From Roseivirga spongicola (GTDB taxonomy: Bacteria > Bacteroidota > Bacteroidia > Cytophagales > Cyclobacteriaceae): 64,000 bases of DNA. Position 1 is the stretch's first letter; each line of letters starts with the position of its first letter. The DNA lies in contig NZ_LRPC01000012.1 of the NCBI RefSeq assembly GCF_001592965.1, positions 558,001 to 622,000 of the forward strand. The letters run 5' to 3'. This document shows, piece after piece, positions 51,930 through 61,691 of the stretch. Both the position numbers and the translations under genes were made by a program. The notes below the pieces were generated by a model. The model was not told the origin of the DNA, searched no databases, and saw only the letters and a list, made by a program, of their open reading frames with translations.

Positions 51930-52146
51930 TTTTCTTGTGATCTCCCTGTTTAAGACAATGATTGTACCAAGTTTGTTACAGTCGTCAGATATTATTCTTT
52001 TGTCTTAGAAAAGTCTCATCATTTACACACTTAATGAACGTAAAACCCCTATCAAAAGGATTCAGTTTTTGAATAAAAATTTCCACTGGTCATTTAACAG
52101 TTTTGACGGCTTAGAATCTTTAGTAAATTCCCAAGAATATAACCTG

Positions 52147-53529
52147 ATGAATATGACTAAACTACTTACAATATCCTTATTCGGCTTCATGTTGCTAGGA
52201 GCCATGAGTCTACCAGCGCAACAAGCAGCTCCTCAAGTAGACACTAGAATGTACGAAATTATCAATGGTGTTTCTGCTCAGAGAATTGAAGCAGATATAA
52301 GAACATTGGCTGGCTTCGGTACTAGAAATACCTTTTCCGATACGGTTTCTAAGACCAGAGGAATTGGTGCTGCCCGTAGATGGCTGAAAGCGGAGTTCGA
52401 GAAAATCTCTGCTGAGTGCGGGGGGTGCTTGAAGGTTTTTTATCAGAAAGATTTGGTAACCAAAGAAATGGGTGGAAGAGTGCCTCATGACGCTTATGTG
52501 GTGAATGTAGTGGCTGTACTTAGAGGAACAGACAACCCAAATAATTATGTGATGATGTCTGGAGATATCGACTCCAGAGCATCTAATACAATGGATTTTA
52601 CAACCGATGCTCCTGGAGCCAATGATAATGCCTCAGGTATGGCTGGTACTATAGAAGCGGCTCGGGTACTCTCTAAATATAAGTTTAAGAATAGCATTGC
52701 TTTTGTTGGTCTTTCTGGAGAAGAACAAGGCCTTTTTGGAGGTGCTGGTTTAGCTAAGTACGCCAAAGAGAATAAATGGAATATTCTTGGTGTGTTGAAC
52801 AACGATATGATTGGAAATATTGAAGGTGTAGATGGTGTAATAGATAACAGAACCTTTAGAATATTTTCTGAACCTACTCCAGCAAATGAGTCAGATAGAG
52901 CTAGAGCTTCTAGAAGATTTACTGGCGGTGAGGTTGATGGAAACTCTAGACAACTGGCTAGGTACATTCACAACCAAGTGTTGACCTATATGCCAGAAAT
53001 GAACCCTATGATGATTTACAGGTTAGACCGATTCGGAAGAGGAGGGCATCATCGACCATTCAATGATTTAGGTTACCCAGGTGTGAGAATAATGGAAGCA
53101 CATGAAAATTATGTGCGCCAGCACCAAGATATAAGGGAAGAGAATGGTATAAAGTATGGTGACGTAATAGAAGGAGTGAATTTTGAGTACGCTAAGAAAC
53201 TTACAGCAGTTAACGCTATTTCTTTAGCAGGACTTGCATGGGCTCCTCCTGCTCCAGAATATGTGAGAATTGGTGGAGCTGTTCAGCCGTCTACCACATT
53301 GCAATGGCCAGAGTCTAACGATCCTGACATAGCAGGTTATAAGCTATACTGGAGGCTAACTACTTCTCCTACTTGGGATAATTTTATTTACGTAAGCGGA
53401 ACGAATGAGTATACTTTAGAAGGAATAGTGATAGATAATTATTACTTCGGAGTTGCAGCGGTAGGTAAAGATGGAAATGAATCTACAGTGGTTTTCCCGT
53501 ATCAGCAGCTAAGAATGGGAAGAAGGTAG
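52147..53529 (+). CDS. M28-family zinc aminopeptidase with C-terminal Fn3-like domain
   Basis: A 460-residue secreted protein; signal peptide MNMTKLLTISLFGFMLLG... ending LPAQQ. The peptidase part has PGANDNASGMAGTIEAAR (bridging Asp), VGLSGEEQGLFGGAG (catalytic and ligand Glu), NNDMIGN (Asp) and IMEAHENYVRQHQD (His). The first zinc ligand, usually His in HxDS, is Asp here (SGDIDSR). The last 90 residues (after PPAPEYVRIG) look like a fibronectin type III domain. I chose ATG 52147; a TTG at 52069 gives 26 more residues that would precede the signal peptide. Confidence 0.88.
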   Translation: MNMTKLLTISLFGFMLLGAMSLPAQQAAPQVDTRMYEIINGVSAQRIEADIRTLAGFGTRNTFSDTVSKTRGIGAARRWLKAEFEKISAECGGCLKVFYQKDLVTKEMGGRVPHDAYVVNVVAVLRGTDNPNNYVMMSGDIDSRASNTMDFTTDAPGANDNASGMAGTIEAARVLSKYKFKNSIAFVGLSGEEQGLFGGAGLAKYAKENKWNILGVLNNDMIGNIEGVDGVIDNRTFRIFSEPTPANESDRARASRRFTGGEVDGNSRQLARYIHNQVLTYMPEMNPMMIYRLDRFGRGGHHRPFNDLGYPGVRIMEAHENYVRQHQDIREENGIKYGDVIEGVNFEYAKKLTAVNAISLAGLAWAPPAPEYVRIGGAVQPSTTLQWPESNDPDIAGYKLYWRLTTSPTWDNFIYVSGTNEYTLEGIVIDNYYFGVAAVGKDGNESTVVFPYQQLRMGRR

Positions 53530-53546
53530 ATCGAAAGGTTGATTAC

Positions 53547-53586
53547 AAAAACACCAAGGGACTATATCTCCTTTGGTGTTTTTTTA
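53547..53586. terminator. Bidirectional terminator between convergent genes
   Basis: AACACCAA with TTGGTGTT forms the stem, with A residues on the left and T residues on the right, so it can serve both strands. The stop of the minus-strand gene (53562) lies inside the loop region. Confidence 0.75.
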
Positions 53587-54452
53587 TGCGTATTAATTTT
53601 ATCTGCCTCTTCCTGAAAGAAATCTTTAAGCCGATGTACACCATACCGTGGTGCAATATTGTCTTGAGCCATCATACTCAGAAAAAACTCGTAAGGTCCG
53701 TAGGTTTTGGAGGTGGTAAAGGCTCTAAGTAAGGCTAATATGCTCTTCCTAACCCAGTCGGGTATATGGCTTATTTTTATTTCAAACTTGAATGCTTTTA
53801 GTGCTAACTCAGCTATTTCTTCTTGAGTTAAAATATCCGGACCTCCTACTTCAATTTCATTTGTAGAAGTTTCGATAGAGTCAACCACAACCCTAGCTAA
53901 ATCCGCTCCATGAATTGGGTTTAGCATAAACTGACCTTTCCCGAATAAGAATACTTTACCTTTTCTAGCCATTTGTAGAAAGTCTTTCATGTCAGAGAAA
54001 AATCCATTAGGTCGAATGACAGTGTAGTTGAGAGTTGACGTTTTTAAGTAATCAACAAAAGCCTCTTTTGCTTCAACTAGCTTTAGGTGGCGCATCAATT
54101 CTCCATTCAAAACGGAGATGTAAACCACTTTAACAGCTCCAGATGCTTTCGCCTCATTTAGTAAGTTGACATTAGCTTGAAAGTCTACATCTTTATAAGT
54201 TAAGCCATCCTTTTGACGGGTAATACCTACACAGCTGATCAGTACGTCTCCATTATTTATGATGCCGCTTAGCGTGTTGGGCTTTGTTACTTCTGCTTCA
54301 ATCAGCTGTTTGTCGGTTAGGTTTAGTTCATAAACGCTTTCCTTCTTTCTCACAATTGCCCCGAACTCTATCTTTCTAATTTGTAACTCCCTTATTATAT
54401 GCTTTCCTAAATACCCAGAGGCTCCAGCTACAATTACTCTTCTTCCTTCCAT
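53562..54452 (-). CDS. NmrA-like NAD(P)-binding protein
   Basis: A 296-residue atypical short-chain dehydrogenase. VIVAGASGYLGKHIIREL is the nucleotide motif, VLISCVGITRQKDG and VVYISVLNG are family strands, and YTVIRPNGFFSDM follows. The catalytic YxxxK is not present, so it probably senses or uses NAD(P)H in a modified way, as in NmrA and related proteins. A hydrophobic patch near 240-250 may sit at a membrane. It follows the regulator gene on the same strand after about 96 bp. Confidence 0.87.
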   Translation of the reverse strand: MEGRRVIVAGASGYLGKHIIRELQIRKIEFGAIVRKKESVYELNLTDKQLIEAEVTKPNTLSGIINNGDVLISCVGITRQKDGLTYKDVDFQANVNLLNEAKASGAVKVVYISVLNGELMRHLKLVEAKEAFVDYLKTSTLNYTVIRPNGFFSDMKDFLQMARKGKVFLFGKGQFMLNPIHGADLARVVVDSIETSTNEIEVGGPDILTQEEIAELALKAFKFEIKISHIPDWVRKSILALLRAFTTSKTYGPYEFFLSMMAQDNIAPRYGVHRLKDFFQEEADKINTHKKTPKEI

Positions 54453-54548
54453 TGTTTTTTCTGTAAAGATGAGCTACTGACAGTAGGCTTTCGTCCGGCT
54501 GTGTAATTCAGAACTGCAAAGTGAGTTTCCGGACTTTTTTCGGAGCTT

Positions 54549-56315
54549 TTAAAAGGCTTGTTTGCTGGTCTGTAGTTTAACCCAGGCCTTTGGGGTGGTG
54601 CCAGTGTTTTTCTTGAAAAACTCATTGAAAACTGACTTGGAGTTGAAGCCACTTTCATAAGCAATGCCCAATATAGAGAGGTGTTGTACTTCAGGTTTTA
54701 ACGCTATTTTTTTGAAGTGGGCTAAACGATGTTGATTAATGAATTCATTAAATCCCTTGCCAATTCTGTTGTTTAGCAGCCAAGAGAGTTTATTTGGGTG
54801 TAGGTTTAGTTTTATGGCTAACTCACGTAAGCTTAAGTGAGAGTCTAAATAAAGCAAGTCTTTACTCATAGAGCTATTTAGCAATTCTAAATAGTCGGTT
54901 ACTTCTTCTTCCGATAATGTCTCACTTTTACTTTCCTTTATCTCTTCATGTAAAGAGTTTACAGAATCAAGGGAATAGGTAAACTTTAGTTTTTTCACCT
55001 CGTCTGTTTGCCTTAAAGGGGCAAGGAGTGGATCGAATCTGAAATTAATATGCTGACCAGATTTGTCGTAGAAGGCATTTATGAGAAGCTCAATTGCTTT
55101 GTCTTTTGTACCGCCATACCAGGCTAAATAGGTACAAACGGGTAGGTGAAACGTGGAACTTTCGTTCAAACTTAGGCCTGATTGTTCTCCTTGTTTTATC
55201 GTCTTCCATAGGTGGAGTAGCGTTTCTCTTTTATCGGAAGCGAATTGCTTTGTTGTATTTATGAACTCATTTTCTTCATTCTGTTGTATTTGGCAAATAG
55301 CTTTTAACTCTAGTGCCATTTCCCAACCTTCATTGATGCTTAAGCCCTTGTCTATACTTGTAATAGCCTCTTTGTATTGCTCTTGTAGATAATGATTCCA
55401 GGCAAGGATGTAAAAGTGATTGGGAGAATTTGGGTTCAATTCAATAGCTCTATCTATGCTTTGTTTGGCTTCGTCAAAATGTCCATTGGCATTAAGTAGT
55501 TCTGCTTTAAATTCTAAAGCATCTGAGAAATTTGGGTTAATCCTCAATGCCTGATTGAGGTGTGATTGGGCTTTCTCAAAGTCCCAATTACCAATGAAGT
55601 GATACAGCCCCTTGGTGTAATGATACTCAGCGAGTTCTGTTTGTTTATCTCCTAATTTCTTAATGAAGTGGTGGGCCATGTAAAGCGCTTTCATTCTATC
55701 GGCCAAATTCCAAGCCGCCTGATGGACAAAGCTCTGACTTAAACCTAGATATGGTAAAGGATATTCTGGGTCTAAAGAGATGCTCTCTTTAAAACTCTCT
55801 TGCGCTTTCTGAATGCTCTCAACGGTCCATTGTAAAAGAAAGAACCTTCCCTTGAGATAGGCTTGGTATGCTCTAGTTTCTGAAGTTTTAGGAGTTTCAA
55901 AATCGTCCTGTATATCAAAGTGGCCAAACTGCTCTCGAATTCTGTCTGCGATTAGTCGGCTTATTTCGTCTTGAAGATTGAAGATGTCTGTCAGTTCTCT
56001 ATCAAAACTCTCAGACCAAATATGAAAACCAGTGTCTGTTCTTATCAGCTGGGTAGATATCCTTACTCTATTGGCTGCTCGCCTTATACTTCCTTCTAAA
56101 ACTGTGCTTACTCCCAAATCATTTCCGATATGTCTAACATCTACCTGTCTGTCTCTATAGCTAAAAGAAGAGGTCCGGGCTGTCACTTTAAGCCCTTTAA
56201 TTTTGCAGAGGGTGTTGATTATTTCTTCCGAAATGCCATCGGCAAAGTATTGATTGTCAGGGTCTCCACTTATATTGTTGAAGGGTAATACGGCTATAGA
56301 TTTTTGATTGATCAC
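54549..56315 (-). CDS. TolB-like/TPR sensor with C-terminal AraC-type DNA-binding domain
   Basis: A 588-residue protein. The N-terminus, SIAVLPFNNISGDPDNQYFA with DGISEEIINTL, is the TolB-like domain seen in adenylate cyclases and CadC-like regulators. TPR-like helices follow (about 150-430; FDEAKQSIDRAIELNPNSP is a clear unit). The C-terminus has LSLRELAIKLNLHPNKLSWL and LSILGIAYESGFNSKSVFNE, the two helix-turn-helix motifs of AraC proteins. No membrane helix. It is a one-protein regulator; targets unknown, with the divergent FIST gene 62 bp away a candidate. Confidence 0.88.
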   Translation of the reverse strand: MINQKSIAVLPFNNISGDPDNQYFADGISEEIINTLCKIKGLKVTARTSSFSYRDRQVDVRHIGNDLGVSTVLEGSIRRAANRVRISTQLIRTDTGFHIWSESFDRELTDIFNLQDEISRLIADRIREQFGHFDIQDDFETPKTSETRAYQAYLKGRFFLLQWTVESIQKAQESFKESISLDPEYPLPYLGLSQSFVHQAAWNLADRMKALYMAHHFIKKLGDKQTELAEYHYTKGLYHFIGNWDFEKAQSHLNQALRINPNFSDALEFKAELLNANGHFDEAKQSIDRAIELNPNSPNHFYILAWNHYLQEQYKEAITSIDKGLSINEGWEMALELKAICQIQQNEENEFINTTKQFASDKRETLLHLWKTIKQGEQSGLSLNESSTFHLPVCTYLAWYGGTKDKAIELLINAFYDKSGQHINFRFDPLLAPLRQTDEVKKLKFTYSLDSVNSLHEEIKESKSETLSEEEVTDYLELLNSSMSKDLLYLDSHLSLRELAIKLNLHPNKLSWLLNNRIGKGFNEFINQHRLAHFKKIALKPEVQHLSILGIAYESGFNSKSVFNEFFKKNTGTTPKAWVKLQTSKQAF

Positions 56316-56377
56316 AATTAATTAGTAGAGAAGTGTAATTACATGCTTATTATTGAAGTAGCGCTAAACACAAACCA

Positions 56378-57511
56378 ATGAAAGTCGACCAGTTCCTGTT
56401 TAAGGACGATGAATTTAAATACTCTCATGAAAATATAGAAGATAAGAATTCGGTTTCTTTTGTTCTTGTTTTTGCCCCTAGGCAGGAGATGGAATCTCAA
56501 GGTTGGTTAAAAGGTATTAGTGAAAAGTATCCGCAGGCAGATATTGTTAGTTGCTCTAGCTCTGGAGAGGTTTACTTATCTGAAGTTTTAGATAATTCAG
56601 TTACAGGAATGGCCGTAGCATTACAGAAGTCTTCGGTAGAAATCCACTCTATGAAACTTGAAGATGGAGATAGCAGTAAAGCACTAGGGGAGAGGCTTTC
56701 TGCTGGTTTTACTTCGACCGACCTCAGGCATGTTTTGGTCTTTAGTGATGGCTGGCTCATTAATGGAGTAGAATTGCTTGAGGGAATGTATGGGGCTTTA
56801 GGTAGAGATGTTCTAATCAGTGGAGGTTTGGCTGGAGATGGAGCCAATTTCTCAAAAACATTGGTTGGGCTAAATGGAGAAATTGATGAAGGACAAGTTG
56901 TGGCAATTGGCTTTTATGGTCAGCAGATTGAAATAGGCTTTGGCTCGCACGGAGGCTGGGATGTTTTTGGAGATTCTCATATTGTGACGGCCACAGAAGG
57001 GAGGGTGATAAAGACTTTAGATGGAAAGTCTCCATTAAGCTTATACAAACAGTTTATGGGAGATGATGCGGATGGATTGCCAGGGGCTGCATTGTTATAT
57101 CCATTATCTGTTGTTATTCCTGAATCAGAATCGCCCTTGGTAAGGACGGTTTATTCAGTAGACGAAGTTTTAGGTCATTTAATTGTTGGGCAAGAAATTC
57201 CTGTTGGTACAGAAATTCGCTTTATGAAGGCTGAGTTCGATGACTTACTAAACGGCTCATCTCAGGCAGTACAAAAGGCGCTGAGCACCCTTAATGGAGT
57301 ACCAGAGTTTTGTCTAGTAATAAGCTGCATTGGGAGAAAACTTTTATTCGATAGAAAGATAGAGGAGGAAATAGCATCGACTCAATCCGTATTAGGAAAT
57401 GAAGTGCCTATTGGTGGTTTTTATAGCTACGGAGAAATATGTCCGGCCAAACGTGGTTTAGCCGAACTTCATCATCAAATGTTAGCTGTTACTTTGTTTC
57501 GGGAGAACTAG
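56378..57511 (+). CDS. FIST-domain signal-sensing protein
   Basis: A 377-residue cytosolic protein with FIST_N (about 25-215) and FIST_C (about 220-370). PQADIVSCSSSGEVYLSEVL, LVFSDGWLINGVELLEG, ISGGLAGDGANFSKT and GFYSYGEICPAKRGLAELHH are typical blocks; the last is the closing FIST_C motif. FIST proteins are thought to bind small molecules such as amino acids and feed two-component or cyclase systems. Here it has no output domain. The divergent regulator shares its upstream region. The stop overlaps the convergent peptidase by 4 bp. Confidence 0.9.
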   Translation: MKVDQFLFKDDEFKYSHENIEDKNSVSFVLVFAPRQEMESQGWLKGISEKYPQADIVSCSSSGEVYLSEVLDNSVTGMAVALQKSSVEIHSMKLEDGDSSKALGERLSAGFTSTDLRHVLVFSDGWLINGVELLEGMYGALGRDVLISGGLAGDGANFSKTLVGLNGEIDEGQVVAIGFYGQQIEIGFGSHGGWDVFGDSHIVTATEGRVIKTLDGKSPLSLYKQFMGDDADGLPGAALLYPLSVVIPESESPLVRTVYSVDEVLGHLIVGQEIPVGTEIRFMKAEFDDLLNGSSQAVQKALSTLNGVPEFCLVISCIGRKLLFDRKIEEEIASTQSVLGNEVPIGGFYSYGEICPAKRGLAELHHQMLAVTLFREN

Positions 57512-59676
57512 AGCTTAATGCCTAGCTGGTCAAAAATAAAGTAGTATTTAAACAGTATTTTATCTGTAAAGTCATTTCGAGTTAATTCTCCTCCGTGTCC
57601 AGACTTTGGCGTTACATACACATGATATAGAGATTCGTTACTTGCCTTTTCTTGAATGGTCGCAAGAAACTTGTAAGTATGCTGAGGTACGACTCTATCA
57701 TCAGTTTCGCCCGTCATCAATAATAGGTTAGGATATTCAACACCCTCTTTAATATTATGAAGTGGAGAATAGGAAATCAGATTTTCGAAATCTTCCACGT
57801 ACTCTGCTGAGCCATATTCTAACAAATTGATACTTGTGCCAGCTGTTGTGAACAGGCTTTTTCTAAGCATATCGGTTGGTGCTGCTTCTGCTATTACTGC
57901 TTTGAATAATTCAGGTCTTTGAACCATAGCAGCCAAGACCAACATTCCTCCATGAGAACCTCCATTGATAGCCATTCTACCACTTGTTGTGTACCCTTTT
58001 TCTATAAGGTATTCTGAGGCTGAAATAAAGTCGTCTATAGCATTTTGCTTTTTCAATCGCCTTCCCTCTAAAGCCCACGAGTCACCTTCTGCTCCTCCAC
58101 CCCTTATATTAGGCATTGCTAAAACACCTCCATGGGCTAAAAATAATGCTAAGCTCTCATCATAGCCAGGTTCTACAGTTATTCCATAACCTCCGTAACC
58201 GTATACTAGAGTAGGGTTTTTACCATCCAGTTTCGTCTCTTTAGAGCAGGTGATATACATTGGTACTTCGGTGCCATCTTTAGAATGAAACTTTACATAC
58301 CTAGTTTCAATGTCATTTACTTTGTAAGGAACCGTTATTTCTTCTATGGGGACAAACTCCAGAGTTTCTAAATCTAATTTGTACCAAAGGTCTGGGTGGT
58401 AAAAAGAGCTGATATTGAATAGCGTATAATTGGTGTCAGTCTTTGGTTTAAACGGGCCGTTAATCCTTTTACCCTTAGGAACATTGATAGTCTTCAGTAG
58501 CTCTCCCTTTAGGTTATAAATTAGTGCAAGAAACTGATCGTCTTGTCTGTAAATACAGGCTATTTTATCGGTGTCTATTTGATTAATTTCTCGAAGGTTT
58601 GCATCGAATTGAGGTACTAACTCCCCCAATTGATTCACTTGGTTAATATCTGCCACTAAGACCTTACCATTGGGAGCACCTAGTGTAGTTCTGATGATGG
58701 CCTGACTTCCTATAACCTCTTCAATTGTAAAAGTAGATTGGTCGTTAGGGATAGCTAAAAAGTTGTTTAAAGAAAATCCTGAGTTGCTTCTTTTTCGGAT
58801 GTATGAAATGGCTTTAAAAGCTTTTCCAGATCTATACCCAAAATGATTCATAATCAGCACATCATCATTGGCTTCAAAAAAGTTGAAAGAATTAGTACCT
58901 GTTCTATCTGGGTTTAGATAGATTAATTCGTCTTTTTCCTGACTTTGATTAATATGATGAACGTAGAGTGCTTGTCCTGTAGCTTTGTCTAATAACTCTC
59001 TACCTTCAGCTGGTGCTGAATAACGATCGTAGAAGAAAGATCGGCCATTCCATACTATATTGCTGCTCATCCTTAAGAACTGTAAATTTTCTGGAAGCAT
59101 CTCTCCTGTGAGCAGGTTGAAGACATACGCTTTTCGCCAGTCAGAGCCATTTACAGAAACTGTTACAGCAACAAGGCTTTCTTCTTCATTGAGGTAATAA
59201 TCATCTACAGATACAAATTCACCTTTTGTTTCCTGCTGATCTCTTGCTTTAATTAGATACTTCCAGTTGGTTTCATTTCCTCTTTTGTACAAGAGATCAG
59301 CAGACCTGAACGACTCTTTAGCTTCAAATTTGAATTGAAACTTCTCAACGCGTTCCTTTTCAATCAATTGTTTGAAAGACTCTGTAGACTCTTCTTTTAC
59401 ATCATAGTAAATGCTTCCAATCTGAGCCTGAAGAGTTCTTTTGTAAGTTTGCTGCCTGCCTTCCTTATCAGTTATTTTCTTTTGTTCACTTAGCCATTCT
59501 GACAACCTAGGATCATTAGGATTTTCCATCCATTGATAAGGATCGTAGATTAGAGTATCAAAGTATTTATCGAAAATGCTGTCTTTTGGTGCAACCGGAT
59601 AGCTATAAGTCTGTGATCTAAGGTTTGCAGAAAAACAGATTAGGAAAGCGAAAAAAGTGAATGTTTGCTTAAGCAT
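57508..59676 (-). CDS. Prolyl oligopeptidase family serine peptidase (S9A)
   Basis: A 722-residue exported enzyme, with signal peptide MLKQTFTFFAFLICFSANLR. The N-terminal seven-bladed propeller starts DPYQWMENPNDPRLSEWL. The alpha/beta hydrolase part has VYGYGGYGITVEPGYD, the nucleophile loop NGGSHGGMLVLAA, the Asp in TGETDDRVVPQHT and the His in TPKSGHGGE. It cleaves short peptides after proline. Length and motifs fit S9A. No partner gene is seen. Confidence 0.95.
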   Translation of the reverse strand: MLKQTFTFFAFLICFSANLRSQTYSYPVAPKDSIFDKYFDTLIYDPYQWMENPNDPRLSEWLSEQKKITDKEGRQQTYKRTLQAQIGSIYYDVKEESTESFKQLIEKERVEKFQFKFEAKESFRSADLLYKRGNETNWKYLIKARDQQETKGEFVSVDDYYLNEEESLVAVTVSVNGSDWRKAYVFNLLTGEMLPENLQFLRMSSNIVWNGRSFFYDRYSAPAEGRELLDKATGQALYVHHINQSQEKDELIYLNPDRTGTNSFNFFEANDDVLIMNHFGYRSGKAFKAISYIRKRSNSGFSLNNFLAIPNDQSTFTIEEVIGSQAIIRTTLGAPNGKVLVADINQVNQLGELVPQFDANLREINQIDTDKIACIYRQDDQFLALIYNLKGELLKTINVPKGKRINGPFKPKTDTNYTLFNISSFYHPDLWYKLDLETLEFVPIEEITVPYKVNDIETRYVKFHSKDGTEVPMYITCSKETKLDGKNPTLVYGYGGYGITVEPGYDESLALFLAHGGVLAMPNIRGGGAEGDSWALEGRRLKKQNAIDDFISASEYLIEKGYTTSGRMAINGGSHGGMLVLAAMVQRPELFKAVIAEAAPTDMLRKSLFTTAGTSINLLEYGSAEYVEDFENLISYSPLHNIKEGVEYPNLLLMTGETDDRVVPQHTYKFLATIQEKASNESLYHVYVTPKSGHGGELTRNDFTDKILFKYYFIFDQLGIKL

Positions 59677-59781
59677 TGTGGAGTTAGAGGATTTGCGCGT
59701 GAATTAGGGGAAATCAAAGTAGGGAAACAAAGATTTTTTTGATAGCGGTTAGCTATTTCTTTATGGGGTAGATCAAAACAA

Positions 59782-59804
59782 AAGCCATTCAATTTGAATG
59801 GCTT
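59782..59804 (-). terminator. Terminator after the TonB-plug protein
   Basis: A 10-bp perfect stem, AGCCATTCAA with TTGAATGGCT, one-nt centre so effectively a palindrome; on the minus strand it is followed by a T-rich stretch. It lies about 27 bp after the stop at 59831. Confidence 0.55.
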
Positions 59805-59830
59805 GCTATATTCTTAAAATCTACGGCTGT

Positions 59831-60535
59831 TTAATTTTCTAAACCATTGGGCCGGGTTTTTCCAGCCTCAACCATGGTTGTAATAATTACCACTCCATTT
59901 ACTGCTCTAAAGCCTAATGGAGCACCATCCTTCATTACATTGACTGAAACTATTTCTTCTGGGGCTAGAACAGATATGTCTTGCCAAATTTGCCCATCTA
60001 CCATGTAAAGAGCAGTGTTGTCTTTACCACTGAGGTATCCTATGTCTCGTATTACAACTCTTTTTTGACCTAGCTCGGTGTAAACTTTAACACCAGGAAA
60101 TTTACCCTGTAAAAGAGTGAAAATGTCTGGGTAGGTATGATAGTCATTGTTATACTCTAAAAAGTTAGACTTAGAATAGAATAAAGATTCTTCGGTAAGA
60201 TGCCCTGATCCGATGGCTATTTTTTCATTGTTTTCGCCCTCTAAGAATAACATTTTTACATCGAGCTTTTGGCCTTCTACCACTTTTCGAACTTCTTTTC
60301 GAAATCCATTTCCTTCAAAGACCAGTTTGTCTTTTGCATTGATTTCAATGGAGAAATTCCCCATTTCATCGGTGGTGACGGTTTGCTTAGACTTCTTCGA
60401 AATAATTTCGATGTTGGCAATAGGAGTATCCTTAAATGCAAAGACTTTCCCGGTAACTCGTTTGGTTTGAGCAAAGGTTGATGTAGCCAAAAGTAGAATT
60501 ACCAGCGCGAATAATGAGGTTTTGAGCTTGTTCAT
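59831..60535 (-). CDS. Stand-alone carboxypeptidase-regulatory and TonB-plug protein
   Basis: A 234-residue exported protein. After the signal peptide (about 1-22, STFAQ) comes a CarboxypepD_reg domain, RVTGKVFAFKDTPIANIEII with TDEMGNFSIEI, then a plug domain: VVIRDIGYLSG, ALYMVDGQIW, and VNVMKDGAPLGFRAVNGVVI. These are the first two domains of SusC-like TonB-dependent receptors, but the 20-strand barrel is missing and no barrel gene follows. Stop and terminator are clean, so it is not a recent truncation. Confidence 0.8.
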   Translation of the reverse strand: MNKLKTSLFALVILLLATSTFAQTKRVTGKVFAFKDTPIANIEIISKKSKQTVTTDEMGNFSIEINAKDKLVFEGNGFRKEVRKVVEGQKLDVKMLFLEGENNEKIAIGSGHLTEESLFYSKSNFLEYNNDYHTYPDIFTLLQGKFPGVKVYTELGQKRVVIRDIGYLSGKDNTALYMVDGQIWQDISVLAPEEIVSVNVMKDGAPLGFRAVNGVVIITTMVEAGKTRPNGLEN

Positions 60536-60604
60536 AGTCTTACAAGATAGGTATAAAATTTATGTAATGAAATTAAAGTGCTGTAAGACAAGGGGTTGTT
60601 GAGG

Positions 60605-61633
60605 CTAAGACCACCAACGCTCTGTAAAGTTTTCCGAATAGTTACAAAGTTCACCTACTTGTGGGGTGAGGTTTGTTAACTTGATTTGAGCAGCTTCTGA
60701 AAACCGTTCTATTGGTTCTTGCCAAGTATGTTGGGCCAGTTTAAAGCCAGCCCAATGTACCGCCATTACTTTTTCAACCTTGGCGTCTTGTGCAGCCTGA
60801 ATAGCTTCTTCTGGGTACATGTGAATCTGATGCCACTGTTCATTGTATTGGCCGCATTCCATGAATCCAAAGTCGAATGGTCCGAGTCTTTCTCCCACTT
60901 CTTTAAAGTGTTTGCCATAGCCGCCATCTCCACTGAAGTAGATGTTTTCACTTTCTGTTTTGAATGCCCATCCACCCCAAAGTGATTTAAACCTATCTGT
61001 TAGTCCTCTGCCAGAAAAGTGCCTAGAAGGGGTAAAGGTGATTTCAATTCCCTCAAATTCGCTCGTGTCCCACCAATCGAATTCTTCGATTATACTTGGG
61101 TCAATTCCCCAATGCTCTAAATGTCTACCACAGCCAAGGGCAGTATAATATTGCTTTACTTTTGGTCTCAGCCTTTCAATGCTTGCTAAATCAAGATGGT
61201 CGTAGTGATCGTGTGAGAGTAAGAGTAGGTCTATCTCAGGGAAGTCATCGATTAAGTTGAGCGTGTTTTTCGAAAACCTTGCGGTTTTGAAAGGAGCGAT
61301 TGGTGCAGCATCTGGCCCGAGCATCGGATCAATAAGAATGGTTTTGTTATTCATTCTCATCAGTATCGCAGAGTGACCATACCAGATAAATTTAGCTTTG
61401 TCTGAAGGTTTTAAAAATTCCTGTTTATTGAAGGGAATGACGGAAATTGGTGTTTCTGGCATTCTACCCTTATTCTCGAAAAACTGCTTGTAGAGTAGCT
61501 TAGGCATAGATGCCAAGCTGATGCTCATGTTAGTATCTTCTAGGTTTTCGAATTTTCCGTTTTTCCAGTTGGGTGACTGGCTATACCTTTCAATCAGCTC
61601 TTTTGTGAGCTTACCACCAAATTGCTTTATCAT
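60605..61633 (-). CDS. Metallo-beta-lactamase-fold hydrolase (NAPE-PLD/UlaG-like)
   Basis: A 342-residue protein. The metal motif is LLLSHDHYDHLD (HxHxDH, about 143-154); other ligands come from TPSRHFSGRG, FSGDGGYGKHF and VMAVHWAGF. IWYGHSAILMRMNNKTILID with DPMLG is the strand start shared with NAPE-phospholipase D and UlaG enzymes. It is likely a cytosolic phosphodiesterase or lactonase; the substrate is unknown. It stands apart from the aldehyde dehydrogenase by 58 bp on the same strand. Confidence 0.88.
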   Translation of the reverse strand: MIKQFGGKLTKELIERYSQSPNWKNGKFENLEDTNMSISLASMPKLLYKQFFENKGRMPETPISVIPFNKQEFLKPSDKAKFIWYGHSAILMRMNNKTILIDPMLGPDAAPIAPFKTARFSKNTLNLIDDFPEIDLLLLSHDHYDHLDLASIERLRPKVKQYYTALGCGRHLEHWGIDPSIIEEFDWWDTSEFEGIEITFTPSRHFSGRGLTDRFKSLWGGWAFKTESENIYFSGDGGYGKHFKEVGERLGPFDFGFMECGQYNEQWHQIHMYPEEAIQAAQDAKVEKVMAVHWAGFKLAQHTWQEPIERFSEAAQIKLTNLTPQVGELCNYSENFTERWWS

Positions 61634-61691
61634 ACACTAATTTCTCAAGCCGAAACAGAAGTTTCAGGTCAGTCGTTCAATTCGATCAAAA

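Noticed and set aside
54434-54664. A 76-codon minus-strand open frame between the NmrA-like and AraC-type genes
   Set aside because: It overlaps the end of the AraC domain in another frame and the start of the NmrA-like gene, with no domain of its own.
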